Source: Neorhizobium tomejilense (GTDB lineage Bacteria; Pseudomonadota; Alphaproteobacteria; Rhizobiales; Rhizobiaceae). From it: a stretch of DNA of 64,000 bases. Shown here piece after piece: positions 37,403 through 45,318 of this stretch. The stretch covers positions 1 through 64,000 of the forward strand of contig PVBG01000010.1 of assembly GCA_002968845.1 (NCBI GenBank), in the 5' to 3' direction. The position numbers and the translations under genes are program-made. The number at the start of each line of letters is the position of its first letter. Positions within the stretch are counted from its first letter, which is position 1. The notes below the pieces were generated by a model that worked only from the letters and a program-made list of their open reading frames with translations, searched no databases and was not told the origin of the DNA.

Positions 37403-40282
37403 ATGTCCCTCGTTCATGAACTCGACTACGGCACGCCGGCCTCGCGCTCGGAAGCGCAGGTCACCCTGACGATCGACGGCCGCGCCATCACTGTGCCGGA
37501 AGGCACCTCGATCATGCGCGCCTCGATGGAGGCCGGGATCAAGGTTCCGAAACTCTGCGCCACCGACATGGTCGACGCCTTCGGGTCCTGCCGCCTGTGT
37601 CTCGTGGAGATCGAAGGCCGCAATGGAACGCCGGCCTCGTGCACGACGCCGGTCATGCCGGGCATGGTCGTGCACACGCAGACCGGCCGGCTGAAGGACA
37701 TCCGCAAAGGGGTGATGGAGCTTTATATCTCCGACCATCCGCTCGACTGTCTCACCTGCGCCGCCAATGGTGACTGTGAATTGCAGGACATGGCCGGCGC
37801 GGTCGGCCTTCGCGATGTGCGTTACGGTTACGAGGGCGACAATCACGTCAAGGCTCGCAACGATGGTGTGATCAACGCCAAGTGGATGCCGAAGGACGAG
37901 TCGAACCCTTATTTCACCTATGATCCTTCGAAATGCATCGTCTGCTCGCGCTGCGTCCGCGCCTGCGAAGAAGTGCAGGGCACGTTCGCGCTGACGATCG
38001 AGGGCCGCGGGTTCGAAAGCCGCGTTTCGCCCGGTGCGCATGAACATTTCCTTGATTCCGAATGCGTTTCCTGTGGCGCCTGCGTGCAGGCCTGCCCGAC
38101 GGCAACGCTCACCGAAAAGTCGGTGATCGCAATCGGCCAGCCGGAACATTCGGAAGTCACCACCTGCGCCTATTGCGGCGTCGGCTGCTCCTTCAAGGCG
38201 GAAATGCGCGGCGAAGAGCTGGTCCGCATGGTGCCATGGAAGGACGGGCAGGCGAACCGCGGTCATTCCTGCGTCAAGGGCCGCTTCGCTTATGGTTATG
38301 CGACCCACAAGGATCGCATCCTCAACCCGATGATCCGCGAGAATATCTCCGATCCGTGGCGGGAAGTGACCTGGGAAGAGGCGTTTTCGCACGTTGCCTC
38401 CGAGTTCCGCCGCATCCAGTATCAGTACGGCCGGGAATCGATCGGCGGCATCACCTCGTCGCGCTGCACCAATGAAGAAACATTCCTGGTCCAGAAGCTG
38501 ATCCGCGCCGGTTTCGGCAACAACAATGTCGATACCTGCGCCCGCGTCTGCCACTCGCCGACCGGTTACGGCCTCGGCCAGGCCTTCGGCACCTCGGCCG
38601 GCACCCAGAATTTCGACTCGGTCGAGCATACGGATGTCGTCATCGTCATCGGCGCCAACCCGACCGACGGCCATCCGGTGTTCGGTTCGCGCTTGAAGAA
38701 GCGCTTGCGCCAGGGTGCAAAACTGATCGTCATCGATCCGCGTCGCATCGATCTGGTGCGCACGCCGCATGTGGAGGCTGACTATCACCTGCCGCTGCAG
38801 CCGGGCACCAACGTAGCCGTGCTGACGGCGCTGGCGCATGTCATCGTCACCGAAGGCCTGTTCGACGAAAAGTTCATCCGCGAGCGCTGCGACTGGTCCG
38901 AGTTCGAGGACTGGGCCGGTTTCGTTTCGGAAAACGCACACAGCCCCGAGGCGACCGAGAAATATACCGGCGTGCCGGCGGATCTCGTGCGCGGTGCTGC
39001 CCGGCTTTACGCCAAGGGTGGCAACGGGGCGATCTATTACGGTCTCGGCGTCACCGAGCACAGCCAGGGTTCGACCACGGTCATGGCGATCGCCAACCTT
39101 GCGATGGTGACCGGCAATCTCGGTCGTCCGGGCGTTGGCGTGAACCCGCTGCGCGGTCAGAACAATGTCCAGGGCGCTTGCGACATGGGTTCGTTCCCGC
39201 ACGAACTGCCGGGCTATCGCCATATCTCGGACGATGCGACCCGCGACACGTTCGAAAAACTGTGGGGTGTGACGCTCAACAACGAACCGGGCCTGCGCAT
39301 CCCGAACATGCTGGATGCGGCCGTCGAGGGCACGTTCAAGGGCATCTACATCCAGGGCGAGGATATTCTCCAGTCCGACCCGGACACCAAGCATGTTTCT
39401 GCCGGCCTCGCTGCGATGGAATGCGTCGTCGTCCACGATCTCTTCCTGAACGAAACTGCCAATTACGCGCATGTCTTCCTGCCGGGTTCGACTTTCCTCG
39501 AAAAGGACGGCACGTTCACCAATGCCGAGCGCCGCATCAACCGCGTCCGCAAGGTGATGAGCCCGAAGAACGGTTATGCCGACTGGGAAGTCACCCAGAA
39601 GCTCGCCCAGGCGATGGGGCTTGCCTGGAACTATGCGCATCCATCTCAGATCATGGATGAGATCGCCGTGTCGACGCCGAGCTTCGCTCTGGTTTCCTAC
39701 GACTATCTCGACAAGATGGGTTCGGTTCAGTGGCCTTGCAACGAGGCGCATCCGGTGGGCTCGCCGATCATGCATGTCGACGGTTTCGTGCGCGGCAAGG
39801 GCAAGTTCATCCGCACCGAATATGTCGCGACCGACGAACGCACCGGCCCGCGGTTCCCGCTATTGCTCACCACCGGCCGCATCCTTTCCCAATACAATGT
39901 CGGTGCCCAGACGCGGCGTACCGAGAACGTCACATGGCATGCGGAAGACCGGCTGGAAATCCATCCGCACGATGCCGAACAGCGCGGCATCAAGGAAGGC
40001 GACTGGATCAAGCTCGCCAGCCGTTCGGGCGATACGACGCTGCGCGCGCTGATCACCGATCGCGTCGCGCCGGGCGTGGTCTATACGACCTTCCACCACC
40101 CGAACACGCAGGCGAACGTCATCACCACCGACTTCTCCGACTGGGCGACCAACTGCCCGGAATACAAGGTGACGGCGGTGCAGGTATCGCCCTCCAACGG
40201 CCCGACCGAGTGGCAGAGCGACTATGACGAACTGTCGCGACGGTCTCGGCGGATTGCGGGGAAGCTGGAGGCGGCTGAGTGA
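37403..40282 (+). CDS. fdsA: NAD-linked formate dehydrogenase alpha (molybdenum) subunit
   Basis: FdsA oxidises formate to CO2 at a bis-MGD molybdenum centre. Domains in 959 residues: N-terminal [2Fe-2S] ferredoxin (ITVPEGTSIMRASMEAG, CRLCLVEI); the His/Cys [4Fe-4S] motif DHPLDCLTCAANGDCELQ; two ferredoxin-type motifs, CIVCSRCVRACEE and CVSCGACVQACPT; the [4Fe-4S] next to MGD in CAYCGVGCSF; and the catalytic cysteine in CARVCHSPTGYGLG. A cysteine rather than selenocysteine is used. I chose the ATG at 37403 with AAGGAG upstream. Repeat elements lie on both sides. Confidence 0.96.
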   Translation: MSLVHELDYGTPASRSEAQVTLTIDGRAITVPEGTSIMRASMEAGIKVPKLCATDMVDAFGSCRLCLVEIEGRNGTPASCTTPVMPGMVVHTQTGRLKDIRKGVMELYISDHPLDCLTCAANGDCELQDMAGAVGLRDVRYGYEGDNHVKARNDGVINAKWMPKDESNPYFTYDPSKCIVCSRCVRACEEVQGTFALTIEGRGFESRVSPGAHEHFLDSECVSCGACVQACPTATLTEKSVIAIGQPEHSEVTTCAYCGVGCSFKAEMRGEELVRMVPWKDGQANRGHSCVKGRFAYGYATHKDRILNPMIRENISDPWREVTWEEAFSHVASEFRRIQYQYGRESIGGITSSRCTNEETFLVQKLIRAGFGNNNVDTCARVCHSPTGYGLGQAFGTSAGTQNFDSVEHTDVVIVIGANPTDGHPVFGSRLKKRLRQGAKLIVIDPRRIDLVRTPHVEADYHLPLQPGTNVAVLTALAHVIVTEGLFDEKFIRERCDWSEFEDWAGFVSENAHSPEATEKYTGVPADLVRGAARLYAKGGNGAIYYGLGVTEHSQGSTTVMAIANLAMVTGNLGRPGVGVNPLRGQNNVQGACDMGSFPHELPGYRHISDDATRDTFEKLWGVTLNNEPGLRIPNMLDAAVEGTFKGIYIQGEDILQSDPDTKHVSAGLAAMECVVVHDLFLNETANYAHVFLPGSTFLEKDGTFTNAERRINRVRKVMSPKNGYADWEVTQKLAQAMGLAWNYAHPSQIMDEIAVSTPSFALVSYDYLDKMGSVQWPCNEAHPVGSPIMHVDGFVRGKGKFIRTEYVATDERTGPRFPLLLTTGRILSQYNVGAQTRRTENVTWHAEDRLEIHPHDAEQRGIKEGDWIKLASRSGDTTLRALITDRVAPGVVYTTFHHPNTQANVITTDFSDWATNCPEYKVTAVQVSPSNGPTEWQSDYDELSRRSRRIAGKLEAAE

Positions 40283-40308
40283 TGCAATTGCCTGGCGTGC
40301 TTCGCGTT

Positions 40309-40486
40309 ACCCCCCTCTGCCTGCCGGCATCTCCCCCACAAGGGGGGAGATCGGCAAGACGCGCCGCCGGTATTCTTCAGCATTGGAAATACGTTTGCTC
40401 ACTCGATTACGTTGATGGTGGGCTGGGCATCGCCACATCCGATCTCCCCCCTTGTGGGGGAGATGCCCGGCAGGGCAGAGGGGGGT
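40309..40486. repeat. 178-bp inverted-repeat element (RIME-like), copy 2
   Basis: The left arm (40309-40354) and right arm (40439-40486) are inverted copies that differ only by two single-base gaps, around an 84-bp centre. The arms share the C-rich block and CATCTCCCCCAC core with copy 1 at 37184-37361, but the centres are unrelated. Total length is again 178 bp. It sits between fdsA and fdhD, 20 bp before the fdhD start. Confidence 0.85.
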
Positions 40487-40505
40487 GTTCCTGCCCCGAC
40501 GTCCG

Positions 40506-41333
40506 ATGACCTTATTCAACACCACCGCCACAGCCCCCGAGATCGCCCGCCGCAACGGCGTGGTCCGCGCCGGCTCGCGGGTGGTGCCGGAGGAGGTGCC
40601 GATCGCCTTTTCCTATGGCGGTTCCACTCATGCGGTGATGATGGGCACGCCCGCCGATCTCGAGGATTTCGCGGTCGGCTTCAGCCTGACCGAAGGCATC
40701 ATAACCTCGATGGTGGAGATCGAGAGTATCGCCGTCGTCGAGGAGGGTGCCGGTCTCGATGTGCAGGTGACGCTTGCCGAGGATAAGGAAGATGCGTTGC
40801 GCGCCCGCCGGCGGCATATGGCGGGGCCGGTCGGCTGCGGGCTTTGCGGAATCGAGTCGATCGAGCAGGCCATGCGCCCGGTGCCGGATGTTTCCGCGGT
40901 GACGATGGCTCTCAGCGCCAAAGAAGTGAGTGAAGCCGTCGCGGCGCTCAACAGTGCGCAGCCGCTGCATCGGCAAACTCATGCGGTTCACGGCGCCGGC
41001 TTCGTCGTGCCGGGCAGGGGGCTGGTTGCGGTCCGCGAGGATGTCGGCCGCCACAATGCGCTCGACAAGCTCGCCGGAGCGGTCATCGCCAAGGGCCTCA
41101 AGGGATCTGAGGGCGTCGTGGTCGTCACCAGCCGCATCTCGGTCGAGATGGTGCAGAAGACGGCGATCCTCGGAAGTTCAGTGCTGATCGCCATTTCCGC
41201 GCCGACAGCACTTGCCATCCGCACGGCGGAAGCGGCCGGCATGACCTTGATCGCGCTGACCCGCGGCGAGGATTTCGAAATCTTTACGCGTACCGATCGC
41301 ATTACCACTGGAGTTGTCGCCGATGTCGCATGA
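40506..41333 (+). CDS. fdhD: Formate dehydrogenase accessory sulfurtransferase FdhD
   Basis: FdhD (FdsC) transfers sulfur to, and binds, the molybdenum cofactor before insertion into FdsA. The 275-residue protein shows VPIAFSYGGSTHAVMMGTPADLEDFAVGF, the cysteine pair in GPVGCGLCGIESIEQA, and the conserved VREDVGRHNALDKLAG and VVTSRISVEMVQKTA blocks. The ATG at 40506 is taken because the in-frame extension runs into the repeat element. Its end overlaps fdsD. Confidence 0.95.
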   Translation: MTLFNTTATAPEIARRNGVVRAGSRVVPEEVPIAFSYGGSTHAVMMGTPADLEDFAVGFSLTEGIITSMVEIESIAVVEEGAGLDVQVTLAEDKEDALRARRRHMAGPVGCGLCGIESIEQAMRPVPDVSAVTMALSAKEVSEAVAALNSAQPLHRQTHAVHGAGFVVPGRGLVAVREDVGRHNALDKLAGAVIAKGLKGSEGVVVVTSRISVEMVQKTAILGSSVLIAISAPTALAIRTAEAAGMTLIALTRGEDFEIFTRTDRITTGVVADVA

Positions 41334-41682
41334 CCAAAGCCCCGAGCAACTCGTGCTCGACAAACTGGTCCGGATGGCCAACCAGATCGCCACCTTCTTC
41401 CTGTCGCAGCCGGAAAAGGTGCGCGCCGAGGGCGTCGCGACGCATATCAACAAGTTCTGGGAGCCCCGCATGCGCCGGCACCTTTTCGAGCATCTCGACA
41501 ATGGCGGGGCGGGGCTGCTGCCGCTCGTCATCGAGGCTTCGACGCTGATCCGCCGGCCGGAGGCCAAGGTCGGATCGGGCGTCGGTGTGGGCGAGGATGC
41601 GAGGCAGGGGGCGCCGGGCGGCAAAGGTCCCGCCGAAGGAGAATCGTTGTCGGAACCGAGCGTTCCGGAGAGCGCCGCATGA
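41323..41682 (+). CDS. fdsD: Formate dehydrogenase delta subunit
   Basis: FdsD is a small protein needed for formate dehydrogenase maturation or stability. The 119-residue protein has the family core LVRMANQIATFFLSQPEKVRAEGVATHINKFWEPRMRRHLFEHL and GLLPLVIEA in the first 70 residues. The remaining 45 residues are a Gly/Pro/Glu-rich tail of low complexity, longer than the core family needs. The ATG at 41323 overlaps the fdhD stop by 11 bp. Confidence 0.9.
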   Translation: MSHDQSPEQLVLDKLVRMANQIATFFLSQPEKVRAEGVATHINKFWEPRMRRHLFEHLDNGGAGLLPLVIEASTLIRRPEAKVGSGVGVGEDARQGAPGGKGPAEGESLSEPSVPESAA

Positions 41683-41754
41683 ATTCATCCATCCGGCAGT
41701 GAGGGGCTGGAGGAGGAATAGAGCCTAGCCATCATCCGAGGGAGGATATTTTAA

Positions 41755-43413
41755 ATGGCAATTGCAGGAACGACGGACGAGGGCCTGACAGGCAATGTCG
41801 GGCTCCTCGACAGGGAACGTATTATCGCAAAACCAGGTTTCAATCGCTGGCTCGTGCCGCCGGCAGCTTTGGCCATTCATCTTTGCATCGGCATGGCTTA
41901 CGGCTTCAGCGTCTTCTGGCTGCCGCTGTCCCGCGCCTTGGGTACCACGCAGGACCCGTCCTGCACCAGCCTCAACCTCATCTCGGCCCTGTTCACGACA
42001 AGCTGCAACTGGCGTGTCGCGGATCTCGGCTGGATCTATACGTTGTTTTTCGTACTGCTTGGTTGCTCGGCGGCGATCTGGGGCGGCTGGCTGGAACGGG
42101 TCGGCCCGCGCAAGGCCGGTTTCGTCTCGGCCTGCTGCTGGTGCGGCGGCATTATCGTCGCGGCGATCGGCGTCATGACCCATCAGCTGTGGCTGATGTG
42201 GATCGGCGCCGGCGTGATCGGTGGCGTCGGCCTCGGTCTCGGCTATATTTCGCCAGTGTCGACGCTGATCAAGTGGTTCCCCGACCGCCGCGGCATGGCG
42301 ACGGGCATGGCCATCATGGGCTTCGGCGGCGGTGCGATGATCGGTGCCCCGCTCGCCAACCTCCTGATGAACTATTTCAAGACCGATGCTTCGGTCGGCG
42401 TGTGGCAGACCTTCATCTGCATGGCGGTGATCTATTTCGGCTTCATGATGGGCGGCGCCTTCGGTTACCGCATCCCGCCGGCCGGCTGGCGTCCGGAAGG
42501 CTGGACTCCTCCGGTCTCCAAGACGACGATGATCACCACCAAGCACGTCCACCTGCGCAATGCGCACAAGACCAAGCAGTTCTGGCTGATCTGGGCGGTG
42601 CTTTGCCTGAACGTTTCGGCTGGCATCGGGGTTATCGGCATGGCCTCGCCGATGCTGCAGGAAATCTTCGCCGGATCGCTGATCGGCCTGCCGAACCTGA
42701 CCTTCTCGCAGCTTGATGCGGGTCAGAAGGGGCAGATCGCCACGATCGCCGCCGGTTTTGCGGGTCTCCTGTCGCTCTTCAATATCGGCGGGCGTTTCTT
42801 CTGGGCGTCGCTCTCCGACAAGATCGGCCGCAAGAACACCTATTATACGTTCTTCGTGCTCGGCATCGTGCTCTACGCACTCGCTCCGACGCTGGCCGAC
42901 ATGGGCAACAAGGCGCTCTTCGTGGCGGCTTTCGCCATCATCCTGTCCATGTATGGCGGTGGTTTTGCGACCATTCCTGCCTATCTCGCGGATATCTTCG
43001 GCACCCAGTTCGTCGGTGCGATCCACGGTCGTCTTCTGACGGCCTGGGCGACGGCCGGCATTCTCGGTCCCGTCGTGGTGAACTATATCCGCGAAGCGCA
43101 GCTCACCGCCGGCGTGCCGGCCGGGCCGGCGCTCTATACAGGCACAATGTACATCCTCGCCGGCATGCTGGTGCTGGGTCTGATCGCCAACGCGCTGGTG
43201 CGTCCGCTTGCCGACAAATGGTTCATGTCGGACCAGGAAGTCGCTTCGCTTCAGGCAAAGACTGCCGCCGCGAATGCCGGTCCGACGGGGTCCTTCGGCA
43301 TCGGCACGGGCGGTCTGGATGCCAAGGCGGCGATCGCCTGGGCCGTGGTCGGCATCCCGCTTCTCTGGGGCGTCTGGGTGACGCTGAGGAGCAGTCTGGT
43401 TCTGTTCGGCTGA
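41755..43413 (+). CDS. OFA-family MFS transporter (oxalate/formate antiporter-like)
   Basis: The 552-residue protein has 12 or more hydrophobic helices and the OFA signature: GFNRWLVPPAALAIHLCIGMAYGFSVFWLPLSRALG in the first helix, GLGLGYISPVSTLIKWFPDRRGMATGMAIMGFGGGAM, and NIGGRFFWASLSDKIGRKN. The loop between helices 1 and 2 carries a cysteine-containing insert (TQDPSCTSLN, TSCNW). It begins 73 bp after fdsD with GGGAGG upstream, so it may supply or remove formate; transport of another monocarboxylate is equally possible. A strong terminator follows. Confidence 0.88.
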   Translation: MAIAGTTDEGLTGNVGLLDRERIIAKPGFNRWLVPPAALAIHLCIGMAYGFSVFWLPLSRALGTTQDPSCTSLNLISALFTTSCNWRVADLGWIYTLFFVLLGCSAAIWGGWLERVGPRKAGFVSACCWCGGIIVAAIGVMTHQLWLMWIGAGVIGGVGLGLGYISPVSTLIKWFPDRRGMATGMAIMGFGGGAMIGAPLANLLMNYFKTDASVGVWQTFICMAVIYFGFMMGGAFGYRIPPAGWRPEGWTPPVSKTTMITTKHVHLRNAHKTKQFWLIWAVLCLNVSAGIGVIGMASPMLQEIFAGSLIGLPNLTFSQLDAGQKGQIATIAAGFAGLLSLFNIGGRFFWASLSDKIGRKNTYYTFFVLGIVLYALAPTLADMGNKALFVAAFAIILSMYGGGFATIPAYLADIFGTQFVGAIHGRLLTAWATAGILGPVVVNYIREAQLTAGVPAGPALYTGTMYILAGMLVLGLIANALVRPLADKWFMSDQEVASLQAKTAAANAGPTGSFGIGTGGLDAKAAIAWAVVGIPLLWGVWVTLRSSLVLFG

Positions 43414-43439
43414 CATTCGTCGACAGGAATGACCAAGGG

Positions 43440-43467
43440 AGGGCGGCCTGTGCCGCCCTTTCTTTTT
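43440..43467 (+). terminator. Rho-independent terminator after the OFA transporter
   Basis: AGGGCGGC (43440-43447) and GCCGCCCT (43452-43459) form a perfect 8-bp stem with a CTGT loop, followed by TTCTTTTTG. It lies 27 bp after the transporter stop and probably ends the formate unit transcript. Confidence 0.88.
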
Positions 43468-43510
43468 GTCTCGCACGGAAATGTGAGAACAAAAACGGAG
43501 GCGGCTCCGA

Positions 43511-43538
43511 TTGACGTCTTGGGAATCCGGACTAGATT
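43511..43538 (+). promoter_or_regulatory. Housekeeping-type promoter upstream of aldo/keto reductase
   Basis: TTGACG (43511-43516) and TAGATT (43533-43538) are separated by 16 bp and lie about 120 bp before the reductase start, directly after the upstream terminator. The hexamers are close to the housekeeping sigma consensus. No operator is obvious. Confidence 0.5.
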
Positions 43539-43656
43539 GCGTTGCGGAGCCCGAAGCCCGCTTGCTCTTGCGGGGACACACGCGCCCGCGTGCCCGATCC
43601 GGCTCCGAACGACTGCTTATATCGCTTCATATCTTCAGTGCACACGGGAGCTCTCC

Positions 43657-44706
43657 ATGCGCTACAATCAGTTGGGCAATACCGGTCTTTTCGTCTCCGA
43701 ACTCTGCCTCGGCACGATGACCTTCGGCGAGAACCAGACGGGTGCCGTCTGGAGTGCGGTCGCCGGTCTCGATCAGGACGCCGCCGACAAGATCGTCGAG
43801 CGTTCGCTCGCCGCGGGTGTCAATTTCATAGATACCGCCAATGTCTATTCCGAGGGTAGATCCGAGCACATCCTCGGCCAGGCGATCAAGAATCTCGGCG
43901 TGCCGCGCAAGGACGTGGTCATCGCCACGAAATTTTATGGCCAGATGGGTGACAAGCCGAACGACCGCGGTGCCTCCCGCGGCCACATCATGGATTCGGT
44001 CGAGCAGAGCCTCGAAAGGCTGCAGATGGACCATATCGATCTCTACCAGATCCATGGCACCGACACGGTAACACCGATCGACGAGACGTTGCGGGCGCTC
44101 GACGATCTCGTATCGCGCGGCCTGGTGCGTTACATCGGGCTCTCCAACTGGGCTGCCTGGCGGATGGCGAAGGCGCTCGGGATTTCCGAACGCAAGGGTT
44201 ATGCCCGCTTCGAGACGGTGCAGGCCTATTATTCGATCGCCGGCCGCGACCTCGAGCGCGATATCGTGCCGCTGATGCAGGAAGAGAAGCTCGGCCTGAT
44301 GGTCTGGTCGCCGCTCGCCGGCGGGCTGCTTTCCGGCAAATACGGTCCGGGTGCTCCGGGCAACGGCGAAGGCCGCCGCGCCAACTTCGATTTCCCGCCG
44401 GTCGACAAGGATCGCGCCTGGGCTTGCGTCGCGGCCATGCGCGAGGTCGGCGCCAGGCACGGTGCGAGCGTCGCGGAAGTGGCGCTGGCCTATATTCTGG
44501 CCAAACCGTTCGTGACGAGCGTCATCATCGGCGCCAAGCGGCTGGAGCAGCTCGAGGAAAATCTGAAGGCCGTGAAGCTGAAGCTGGACACCGAGGACAT
44601 GACAAAACTCGACGAGGTCAGCGCGCTTGCTCCGGAATATCCGGGCTGGATGCTGGCCCGCCAGGGTGCCGGGCGCCGTCCGGCTCCGTTCGAGCCAAAG
44701 GAATAG
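43657..44706 (+). CDS. Aldo/keto reductase
   Basis: The 349-residue protein is an NADPH-dependent aldo/keto reductase. It starts MRYNQLGNTGLFVSELCLGTMTFGE; the catalytic aspartate and tyrosine are in DTANVYSEGRSE (about residue 60), the lysine in VIATKFYG, and the histidine in DLYQIHGTD. The cofactor-binding end VTSVIIGAKRLEQLEENL is present. The ATG at 43657 has GGGAG upstream. It stands as a single-gene unit with its own promoter; the substrate is unknown. Confidence 0.92.
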   Translation: MRYNQLGNTGLFVSELCLGTMTFGENQTGAVWSAVAGLDQDAADKIVERSLAAGVNFIDTANVYSEGRSEHILGQAIKNLGVPRKDVVIATKFYGQMGDKPNDRGASRGHIMDSVEQSLERLQMDHIDLYQIHGTDTVTPIDETLRALDDLVSRGLVRYIGLSNWAAWRMAKALGISERKGYARFETVQAYYSIAGRDLERDIVPLMQEEKLGLMVWSPLAGGLLSGKYGPGAPGNGEGRRANFDFPPVDKDRAWACVAAMREVGARHGASVAEVALAYILAKPFVTSVIIGAKRLEQLEENLKAVKLKLDTEDMTKLDEVSALAPEYPGWMLARQGAGRRPAPFEPKE

Positions 44707-44715
44707 TCATGAAAA

Positions 44716-44745
44716 AAGCCCGCGGCGGTTCAACGCTGCGGGCTT
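44716..44745 (-). terminator. Terminator between aldo/keto reductase and cheW
   Basis: GCCCGCGGCG (44718-44727) pairs with CGCTGCGGGC (44734-44743) at 9 of 10 positions. On the minus strand it is followed by a run of six T (44712-44717), so it should end the mcp-cheW transcript. On the plus strand only a few T follow, but it may also stop reductase transcripts. Confidence 0.75.
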
Positions 44746-44838
44746 CATAATCGAATAGCGGCTTAGTGGTCTTTCCAGCCAACCGCCTTGGCCTTGAGGT
44801 TGGATGCGCAGGCCTTTCTTGGCCTCCGCTATCGCAAA

Positions 44839-45318
44839 TCAGGCAGCCAGCTCGTCGGCTTCGGTGCCCTTGAACATCTTGGCGAGGTTCAGGAAGCAGA
44901 TCATGCCGTTCTCGTTGGCGATGATGCCTTCGGAGAAGGACTTGTCGAAGGACGCGGAGATTTCCGGAACCGGCTGAACCTGGCTCGAGGGGATCGTCAG
45001 GATGTCCGAGACGCGGTCGACGAGCATGCCGATGACCATGTTGTGGACTTCGGCGACGACGATGGCGCTGCGCTCGTTGGCAACTGTGCTCTTCATGCCG
45101 AGCTTGTAGGCAAGGTCGATGATCGGGATTACCGAACCGCGAAGGTTCATGACGCCGATGACGTCAGCCGGAGCGTGCGGGATCGGCGTCGAAGGCGCCC
45201 ATCCGCGGATTTCGCGGATCGTCGTCGTCTTGACGCAGAACTCCTGGTCATGAAGACGGAAGGCGATGATTTCCAGCGTTTCGCCGCTGTAGCTTGTGGA
45301 GTTGATCGTCGTAGCCAT
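44839..45318 (-). CDS. cheW: Chemotaxis coupling protein CheW
   Basis: CheW links chemoreceptors to the kinase CheA. The 159-residue protein shows the tandem SH3-like fold with LEIIAFRLHDQEFCVKTTTIREIRGW, HAPADVIGVMNLRGSVIPIIDLAYKLG (the receptor/CheA binding face), and VHNMVIGMLVDRVSDIL. Its ATG overlaps the stop of the upstream chemoreceptor gene (ATGA), so the two proteins are co-translated and probably work together. No CheA gene is in this window. Confidence 0.95.
   Translation of the reverse strand: MATTINSTSYSGETLEIIAFRLHDQEFCVKTTTIREIRGWAPSTPIPHAPADVIGVMNLRGSVIPIIDLAYKLGMKSTVANERSAIVVAEVHNMVIGMLVDRVSDILTIPSSQVQPVPEISASFDKSFSEGIIANENGMICFLNLAKMFKGTEADELAA

Noticed and set aside
44760..44838. 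Possible C-terminal gene remnant on the minus strand ending NLKAKAVGWKDH before a stop.
   Set aside because: The frame is only about 17 codons after an upstream stop, has no start codon, and I cannot match it to a family.
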